A stretch of 64,000 bases of DNA, taken from assembly GCF_002795845.1 (NCBI RefSeq), contig NZ_CP011797.1:1759501-1823500 (forward strand). The letters run 5' to 3'. Below the pieces are notes generated by a model. It was given only the letters and a program-made list of their open reading frames with translations. It ran no database searches and was not told the origin of the DNA. The DNA is from Reinekea forsetii (GTDB lineage: Bacteria; Pseudomonadota; Gammaproteobacteria; Pseudomonadales; Natronospirillaceae). Both the position numbers and the translations under genes were made by a program. This document shows, one piece after another, positions 58,443 to 64,000 of this stretch. Numbering within the stretch: position 1 is the stretch's first letter; each line of letters begins with the position of its first letter.

Positions 58443-59834
58443 TTAGAGGTGAGTCTCAGCAAAGGCGGCCAAGCGACTGCGCGCGACCCCGCGCAGGCTA
58501 ATGGCACCACCATGTTGAAAACCCTTAAAACGCTCGCTCATATAGGTCAAGCCTGAACTGGTCGAGTTCAGGTAGGGGGTGTCGATCTGCGCCAAGTTAC
58601 CCAAACAAACTACCTTGGTGCCCTGCCCGGCCCGGGTAACGATGGTCTTGATCTGATGTGGCGTCAGATTTTGCGCTTCATCGACAATTAGAAAGCTCTG
58701 TTGAAAGCTGCGTCCGCGGATGAAGTTAAGACTCTTGAACTGTAGGGGTACCTTAGCGCCGACATAGTCGGCGCTGCTGCCAGGGTCGAAGTCTTCGGCG
58801 TGTAAGGCTTCCAGGTTGTCGGTAAAGGCGCCTAACCAGGGCTGCATCTTCTCGGCCTCAGAACCGGGCAAGAAGCCTATTTCTTCGTCCAAACCGCGGG
58901 TGCTGCGCGTGGCGATGATGCGCCGGTATTCCTTGCTTTCCATGGTTTGCTCTAAGGCACAGGCTAGGGCTAAAATCGTTTTGCCGCTGCCAGCCGGTCC
59001 ATTTAAGGCCACCAGATCAATTTCCGGGTCAAATAAAAGCTGCAAGGCCATCGCCTGAAACAGATCTCTTGGAGCGAGCCCCCAGGCTTTTTGACGCATT
59101 AATAGGTTAGTATTAAGCAATTCGATCGCGACCTGATCGCCATCTTCTCGGCAGATTCGGCAGACAAACTCCTTGTCGTCGTAAATAAATTGATTAACGT
59201 AGGCGGTACGCTCAAGAATGGCCTGAAGAGTGGTTTTGTTCATCAGATGGTAGCCACTACCAGCCACTTGCTGAGGCTCCAAGGCCTCAATCTGCGCCCA
59301 AAAACTGCCCACCACATGATGGTATCCGGTGGCTAAGGAGTCGAGATCGCTGATTAATTGATCATTGTGATAGTCTTCCGAGGATAGCCCAGCACCACGG
59401 GCTTTGAGGCGCATATTGATATCTTTGGTGACCAGCACCACCTCGCCGAGATCGGTCTGCTGCTGCAGCATCAAGAGATCGTTGATAATTCGATTATCGT
59501 TGCTGTTCGGCCGTAACCCCAGGCCGTCTTGGTGCGTGGGCATTAGAATCGAAATGGCTCCTAGGGCCTGCCCGCCGGCTCGGATAATCGGCACCCCGGC
59601 CATGATCTCGGCCGGGCTTGCCGCGCCGAGTAGCGTATCGAGGGTACGCACGGCTTGGCGCGCATCGGCGGCCAAGCCGGTGTTGCCCACCTTGAGCTTA
59701 TCGAGTTCTTCCAGCACCACCATCGGTATGACCACACGATGCTCTTCAAATTTAAATAGGGCGTTGGGATCGTGAATCAGAACATTGGTGTCAACGGCGT
59801 AGCAGCGCAGGTCGGATAACGGCATTTTGGTCAT
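58443..59834 (-). CDS. PIN domain-PhoH ATPase fusion
   Basis: 463 residues. An N-terminal PIN nuclease-like domain (VDTNVLIHDPNALFKFEEH, LVTKDINMRLKA with acidic residues) is fused to a PhoH P-loop ATPase (GPAGSGKTILALACALEQT, ILVDEAQN-like FLIVDEAQNLTPHQ). This PhoH2-type layout is known as an RNA unwinding and cleaving enzyme in mycobacteria, where an antitoxin gene precedes it; here no antitoxin-like gene precedes it. Start chosen for GGGG eight bases upstream. Confidence 0.9.
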   Translation of the reverse strand: MTKMPLSDLRCYAVDTNVLIHDPNALFKFEEHRVVIPMVVLEELDKLKVGNTGLAADARQAVRTLDTLLGAASPAEIMAGVPIIRAGGQALGAISILMPTHQDGLGLRPNSNDNRIINDLLMLQQQTDLGEVVLVTKDINMRLKARGAGLSSEDYHNDQLISDLDSLATGYHHVVGSFWAQIEALEPQQVAGSGYHLMNKTTLQAILERTAYVNQFIYDDKEFVCRICREDGDQVAIELLNTNLLMRQKAWGLAPRDLFQAMALQLLFDPEIDLVALNGPAGSGKTILALACALEQTMESKEYRRIIATRSTRGLDEEIGFLPGSEAEKMQPWLGAFTDNLEALHAEDFDPGSSADYVGAKVPLQFKSLNFIRGRSFQQSFLIVDEAQNLTPHQIKTIVTRAGQGTKVVCLGNLAQIDTPYLNSTSSGLTYMSERFKGFQHGGAISLRGVARSRLAAFAETHL

Positions 59835-60035
59835 ATGTCATACCCCTAAAGGCCCAGTGCAGCATCCATAGGTGTGTCCTGGGGACGGCTTAGCATCGCG
59901 CCAAGCCAAAAAATTCTTACCGAAGCAGGCCCGATGATTCATCTTTAGCCCGTCAATAGCCTAGGTCGAACCCGGCTTACCCGCAGGGCCCGCCGCTGCT
60001 AAGCACCCGCTCTAGCCCGATTCAGGTCGAGCAGG

Positions 60036-60977
60036 TTATGAAAAAGTATGGTCTTCGGCCGCCAAGGCCAAGCTGATCGCGCCCGGCCCAACATTTAAAC
60101 CACTGGTGAGGCCCATTACACAGGTAATTAACTCAACCTGATGGAGTTTGGCCACCGCCTTTAATTCCAGGAAACCGTCAAATCTTTTTAAATCGGCCTC
60201 GTCACCGGCAATGCTGACCACCACATAGGGCGATAGGAGGCCGATTTTAATGCGGTTGATGCCGTAGGCAAAAAGCCGATTCACCGCCTGGTCGAAACCT
60301 CGGACCTTGGCGATCGGCATGGTTTCGTCGTTTTTCGCCTGTATGATCGGCTTTATAGAAAACGACTTGGCGACAAAGGCGCCCAAGGCACTCAAACTGG
60401 TCTCGCCTCGCTTGCGGGCGCGATCGCGGATATAGGCGACATCGGGCGGAATAACAAAGCCGTATATTTTGCGTTTAAAGGCTTCGGCCAAGCGCAAAAT
60501 ATCGTGCCGGCTTTTATTGGCGGCAATTAGATCCGACGTAAAGGCCGCCAATACGCCTTGACCGGTAAAGAGGGTGCCGGAATTCATCACCCTCATGCTG
60601 AACATGCGGTTGGTTTCTCCGCGCGCCTTGGGCCCGCGACAGGATCGTTGAATGAGCCGCTGGGCCTCGACACAATGGGCATGGATCGCACTTCTTTTTT
60701 TGCTCACCGTCTGTACCAGACCAAAATCAACGTGCGGGACAATCTCGCGCATAAAGATCTGGTGGATCTGTTCGCTACTGTAGGGGGCCGATTCAGCTTC
60801 ATGGCTTAAGGTGAGCAAATTTTGTCGATAAAAGGCTTGCAGGCGATTACTGTCCTTATCATCGGTATAGATTTTATCATCCACCTTAATCGAAATGGGC
60901 AGCAAATGAATTCCTCGCTTATCGAGGAAGTCTTTGGGTAGGTCGCAGGCCGCATCAACTATTAAAACGATACTCAT
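60036..60977 (-). CDS. DegV family fatty-acid-binding-like protein
   Basis: 313 residues. N-terminal VLIVDAACDLPKDFLDKRGI and LLPISIKVDD are the DegV signature, and the C-terminal EDHTFS ends without further domain. DegV proteins bind a fatty acid and in Firmicutes (FakB) supply it to a fatty acid kinase. No FakA-like DAK gene is adjacent. The 201-base gap to the PhoH gene is non-coding with no clear motif. It is divergent from pabB, with 57 bases between. Confidence 0.85.
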   Translation of the reverse strand: MSIVLIVDAACDLPKDFLDKRGIHLLPISIKVDDKIYTDDKDSNRLQAFYRQNLLTLSHEAESAPYSSEQIHQIFMREIVPHVDFGLVQTVSKKRSAIHAHCVEAQRLIQRSCRGPKARGETNRMFSMRVMNSGTLFTGQGVLAAFTSDLIAANKSRHDILRLAEAFKRKIYGFVIPPDVAYIRDRARKRGETSLSALGAFVAKSFSIKPIIQAKNDETMPIAKVRGFDQAVNRLFAYGINRIKIGLLSPYVVVSIAGDEADLKRFDGFLELKAVAKLHQVELITCVMGLTSGLNVGPGAISLALAAEDHTFS

Positions 60978-61034
60978 CGGTGTAATTGCCTCTTTTTATG
61001 GTTATCATTTGCTCTTAATGGGAATTGCCCGTTA

Positions 61035-62492
61035 ATGCGGCCCGCATCATCAGCCTGCCAATTGGCTTACGATCCATTTTGCCCAATCAAGGATTTTCTG
61101 TTGCACCTTTTACCCATCCCCTATGCCCCAGACGATCGGTTCGGTATCGATTTTCTTGCCAGTCAACCCGGATTGATCTGGTTCCACAGTGGCTCCCAAT
61201 CGACCGACAGCGAGTGGTTCTCAGCCTGGCCATCGGTGGAGTACCAATACCTTGGCCAAGAACAGATCCGGGTTACCGATCACACCGGCCACAGTCGCGC
61301 GTTAACGGGCGATTTTTTTGACTGTTTGAAGACCCATTGCCCAAAAATAGAGGGCCATACGGACATCCTCTTTGGCGGTGGTTTGGCCGGCCACCTAAGT
61401 TATGATTTCGGTCTGGAATTGCACAAGGTGCCCTCTCAATTCCCATCTCACGGGGCCCCACTGGCCATCGTCGGGCAGTATGACTGGTCTATTAGTATAG
61501 ACCATACTCAGCAGCGGGCCTTTTTGGTGGTGCAAGATTATTGTCCGCCGGCGATCGCTGCGCGGGCGCGGGCCTTGGTCAAGCAACTCACCGCTCAGCG
61601 CCCAGCCACGCCAGCAGTCGTTGCCTCAAGGTCAGCTAACACGGCTCCGAGCCTGATGCCCGATACCGCGTCGAAATGGAGCTGTGACATGTCTGAACGG
61701 CGCTATACCGAGGCCTTCCAACACATTCAGGACTATATTGTCTCCGGCGATGTCTATCAGGCCAACCTGACACGACAATGGTCGACAAGCGCTGCCGGCT
61801 TGCCCGATTGGGAAATTTATCAGCAACTGATCTGTGCCATGCCCGCGCCCTTTTCCATGTTTCATCGACACCGGCGCGGCTCCTTGTTGAGTGTATCGCC
61901 GGAACGGTTTATTCAGATTCGCCAAGGCCGAATGCAGGCCCAGCCAATTAAGGGCACGCGACCACGGGGTCGGGACGCGGAACAGGATGAATTATTCCGG
62001 CAAGAGCTGCTCAATAGTGAGAAGGATCGCGCCGAAAATCTGATGATCGTCGATCTGTTGCGCAATGATTTGGCCCGCCATGCCAAACCCGGTTCGGTGC
62101 AGGTCACTGGCCTGTTCGAGATTCAGAGTTTTAACAACGTCCACCATCTGGTCAGCACAGTCGTTGCAGAAATAAAGGATAGCGCGCACCCACTCGACGT
62201 GTTGCGTGACGCGTTCCCAGGCGGGTCTATTACCGGCGCGCCGAAAAAACGCGCAATGGCCGTTATCGACGAAGTGGAAACCACCCGACGCGGACACTAC
62301 TGCGGCTGCAGTTTCTTTTTAGCGGGCGACGGCTATTTGGACAGCAATATTCTGATTCGCAGCGTCAGCTTGGCAGACGACACCCTGACCTGCAGCGGCG
62401 GCGGCGGAATAGTCTACGACAGTGAATGTGCAGCGGAATATGCGGAAAGCGAGGTGAAGGTCCACGCCATCATGGCGGCGCTCAGACCTTAG
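61035..62492 (+). CDS. pabB: Aminodeoxychorismate synthase component I (PabB)
   Basis: 485 residues. It forms 4-amino-4-deoxychorismate from chorismate and ammonia; PabC (window start) completes PABA formation. The chorismate-binding domain is intact: YIVSGDVYQANLTRQW, LLSVSPERFIQI, PIKGTRPRG, ENLMIVDLLRNDLAR, and PGGSITGAPKKRAM. The start is uncertain because the nearest purine-rich stretch (GGGAATT) is 11 bases away. Neighbours thrH and cysH follow, an order shared with Pseudomonas. Confidence 0.95.
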   Translation: MRPASSACQLAYDPFCPIKDFLLHLLPIPYAPDDRFGIDFLASQPGLIWFHSGSQSTDSEWFSAWPSVEYQYLGQEQIRVTDHTGHSRALTGDFFDCLKTHCPKIEGHTDILFGGGLAGHLSYDFGLELHKVPSQFPSHGAPLAIVGQYDWSISIDHTQQRAFLVVQDYCPPAIAARARALVKQLTAQRPATPAVVASRSANTAPSLMPDTASKWSCDMSERRYTEAFQHIQDYIVSGDVYQANLTRQWSTSAAGLPDWEIYQQLICAMPAPFSMFHRHRRGSLLSVSPERFIQIRQGRMQAQPIKGTRPRGRDAEQDELFRQELLNSEKDRAENLMIVDLLRNDLARHAKPGSVQVTGLFEIQSFNNVHHLVSTVVAEIKDSAHPLDVLRDAFPGGSITGAPKKRAMAVIDEVETTRRGHYCGCSFFLAGDGYLDSNILIRSVSLADDTLTCSGGGGIVYDSECAAEYAESEVKVHAIMAALRP

Positions 62493-62499
62493 AAGTCAC

Positions 62500-62528
62500 A
62501 TAGGCGCCCGACGGTATCGGTCGCCTAT
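62500..62528. other. Hairpin without U-tract at the pabB/thrH convergent junction
   Basis: An 11-bp stem with one C/T mismatch: ATAGGCG (62500-62506) pairs with CGCCTAT (62522-62528) and CCGA (62508-62511) with TCGG (62517-62520), around loop CGGTA. It fills the gap between two convergent stops, with no T-run on either strand. Confidence 0.62.
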
Positions 62529-62544
62529 AGGGTTTAGCGCTATT

Positions 62545-63162
62545 TTACAGCGTCAGGTCGCGCACACTGGCCTTTAAGAACTCTTGCTTGAGGGCTTCAT
62601 AACCGGTCACTGCTGGGAATTGCGGGAATTCCGCAATCACATTAGCCGGTGCATTGAACAGAATGCCCGCCTCGGCTTCGGCTAACATATTGGTATCATT
62701 GTAAGAGTCACCCGCGGCAATACAGCGATATTTCAGGCTATGAAACGCCTGAATCGAACAGCGCTTGGGATCTGCCTGACGAATTCGATAGTCGACGATT
62801 TCGCCGGTCGCAGATACCTCCAACTTATGGCATAGCAAGGTTGGAAAGCCCAGCTGACGCATCAATGGCTGGGCAAACTCGTAAAAAGTATCCGATAAGA
62901 TTACCACCTGAAAGCGTTCACGCAGCCAATCGACAAATTCAGGCGCGCCGGGCAACGGGCTTAGGGTGGCTACAACGGCTTGAATCTCAGGCAAACCGAG
63001 CTTGTGTTGCTGCAAGATGGCCAATCGCTGGCGCATCAATACGTCATAGTCGGGGATATCCCGTGTCGTCGCCTTGAGCTCTTCGATGCCGGTTTTTTCG
63101 GCAAACGCAATCCATATCTCGGGGATCAAGACCCCTTCTAAATCCAGACAAGCCAGTTCCAC
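62545..63162 (-). CDS. thrH: Phosphoserine phosphatase/homoserine phosphotransferase (ThrH)
   Basis: 205 residues from a GTG giving (M)ELACLDLEGVLIPEIW, which matches the known Pseudomonas ThrH N-terminus and has GGGAG eight bases upstream; a GTG three codons earlier is too close to it. HAD motif I DLEGVL, ILSDTFYEFAQPLM and AAGDSYNDTNMLAEA are present. ThrH dephosphorylates phosphoserine and can pass the phosphate to homoserine. Confidence 0.94.
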   Translation of the reverse strand: MELACLDLEGVLIPEIWIAFAEKTGIEELKATTRDIPDYDVLMRQRLAILQQHKLGLPEIQAVVATLSPLPGAPEFVDWLRERFQVVILSDTFYEFAQPLMRQLGFPTLLCHKLEVSATGEIVDYRIRQADPKRCSIQAFHSLKYRCIAAGDSYNDTNMLAEAEAGILFNAPANVIAEFPQFPAVTGYEALKQEFLKASVRDLTL

Positions 63163-63296
63163 AGCACACACTCCCAGAAGGTTAGGTTAATAATGGGCCT
63201 AATGTAGAGCCACTTAGATCTTAGAGCAACAGTAAAAAGTGAATTGTAGTGTTGCCGACAGGCCTACAGATAGCCTGACACAGGCTTCAATTAAAT

Positions 63297-63312
63297 GATT
63301 CCACGTGGAACA
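63297..63312. promoter_or_regulatory. parS-like ParB binding palindrome
   Basis: GATTCCACGTGGAACA matches the chromosomal parS consensus TGTTCCACGTGGAACA at 14 of 16 positions, with the central 12 bases TTCCACGTGGAA perfectly palindromic. It lies in the thrH/cysH divergent gap, 120 bases before cysH. A half-site GTTTCACGT follows at 63319-63327. An alternative is an operator for another factor that recognises CACGTG. Confidence 0.55.
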
Positions 63313-63431
63313 TCTCAGGTTTCACGTTATTCGATCAGGTTATGTAATAAGGTTATCTTATACGGGTATTTAATTTTTACGCCGCGTCATGGTACCTTTT
63401 GGATCACTTTTATGTTTTCGGATCGCCTCTA

Positions 63432-64000
63432 ATGAACGACTTGCTTAACTATCAACTGGAATTGAGCGCCCTATCCCCGCGTGACATTATCAAACGGGCC
63501 GTGGCCGATCACGCCGATATCGCCGTTTCATTCAGCGGTGCCGAGGACGTGGTGTTGGTCGATATGATTAGTAAACTCAGCGCCAAGCCCCGGGTCTTTA
63601 CGCTCGATACCGGGCGTCTGCACCCGGAAACCTATCGCTACCTAGAGCAGGTACGCAATCATTATAAGATCGATATCGAGGTGTTCACTCCGGATCATGT
63701 TGCGCTGCAGGCGCTGGTGCAGGAGAAGGGTTTGTTTAGCTTTTTTACCGACGGTCATCAGGAATGTTGTGGCATTCGCAAAATAGAACCCCTCACTAGA
63801 GCCCTGTTGCCTTTGAACGCTTGGATTACCGGGCAACGCAAAGATCAGAGCCCGAACACTCGCAGCACGGTGCCGGTGGTGCAACCGGATACGCTCTTTA
63901 GCGGCCAAAACGCGATCTTGATGAAATATAACCCGCTCGCTAACTGGTCATCGGCCGATGTCTGGAACTATATCAAGATGTTCGAACTGCCGTTCAATCC
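63432..64000 (+). CDS. cysH: Phosphoadenylyl/adenylyl-sulfate reductase (CysH), N-terminal part, cut by window edge
   Basis: The first 189 residues are present. VSFSGAEDVVLVDMI is the PP-loop that binds the nucleotide, followed by FTLDTGRLHPETY, DGHQECCGIRKIEPL, WITGQRKDQSPNTRS and YNPLANWSSADVWNYI. The Cys-Cys pair in QECCGIRK is one half of a 4Fe-4S cluster, so this is the iron-sulfur type that in Pseudomonas reduces APS directly. It provides sulfite for CysI, encoded 11 kb upstream. Divergent from thrH. Confidence 0.95.
   Translation, partial: MNDLLNYQLELSALSPRDIIKRAVADHADIAVSFSGAEDVVLVDMISKLSAKPRVFTLDTGRLHPETYRYLEQVRNHYKIDIEVFTPDHVALQALVQEKGLFSFFTDGHQECCGIRKIEPLTRALLPLNAWITGQRKDQSPNTRSTVPVVQPDTLFSGQNAILMKYNPLANWSSADVWNYIKMFELPFN

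Overview
This 64 kb window is core chromosome of a gammaproteobacterium, probably marine and related to Oceanospirillales/Pseudomonadales. The reasons are gene content, gene order and moderate GC. From memory, long stretches follow Pseudomonas aeruginosa order: the mltG-pabC-fab-rpmF-maf-sppA-rluC-rne-murB-kdsB-lpxK-exbDB-comEC-lol-PilZ block, the lpxH-ppiB-folD-tRNA-tig-clpP-clpX-lon-hupB-ppiD block, rlmKL-rmf-pyrD, and pabB-thrH-cysH. I see no prophage, insertion sequence, CRISPR array, plasmid gene or defence island.

Layout. 1-6.2 kb (minus strand): mltG start, pabC and the fatty-acid/phospholipid cluster fabF-acpP-fabG-fabD-plsX-rpmF-yceD, with no fabH. 6.3-12.2 kb: maf, sppA, rluC and divergent rne (RNase E). 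12.3-20.3 kb (minus): an envelope block with murB, kdsB, lpxK, ExbB/ExbD, ComEC, LolD and one LolC/E permease. 20.4-25.9 kb: PilZ protein, agmatine deiminase, DinG helicase, kdsA, kdsC and a small HTH protein. 25.9-34.3 kb (minus): proteostasis cluster ppiD, hupB, lon, clpX, clpP, tig. 34.5-34.8 kb: a Pro-Arg-His tRNA operon. 35-42.7 kb: folD, ppiB, lpxH, miaE, trmA, rsmC, a cysteine-rich protein and rlmKL. 43-50 kb: rmf, pyrD, DUF2835, the 180-kDa glutamate dehydrogenase, a DUF2970 protein and a 36-residue membrane microprotein. 50.4-54.3 kb: cysI, a DUF934 partner, a LexA-controlled SulA-like division inhibitor and a DadA-like oxidoreductase. 54.6-58.4 kb: the Gly-Cys-Leu tRNA operon with pgsA, uvrC and gacA/uvrY. 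58.4-64 kb: PIN-PhoH ATPase, DegV, pabB, thrH and the start of cysH.

The genes group into a few functions. Kdo and lipid A synthesis has kdsA, kdsB, kdsC, lpxK and lpxH. Fatty-acid elongation and acyl-phosphate production have fabD/fabG/fabF/acpP/plsX. Folate supply has pabB, pabC and folD. Protein quality control has tig, clpXP, lon and ppiD. RNA maturation has rne, rluC, rlmKL, rsmC, trmA and miaE. Sulfate assimilation has cysI, DUF934 and cysH.

I did not find an undescribed multi-gene system. The observations most worth following are a near-consensus ParB (parS-like) palindrome upstream of cysH, a doubled LexA box at the SulA-like gene, recurrent hairpins without a U-tract at five convergent gene ends, a discriminator shared by the two tRNA operon promoters, a fresh 36-bp tandem repeat in the RNase E tail, and several small proteins of unknown role. 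Coordinates and motifs were read by eye; no database search was run.
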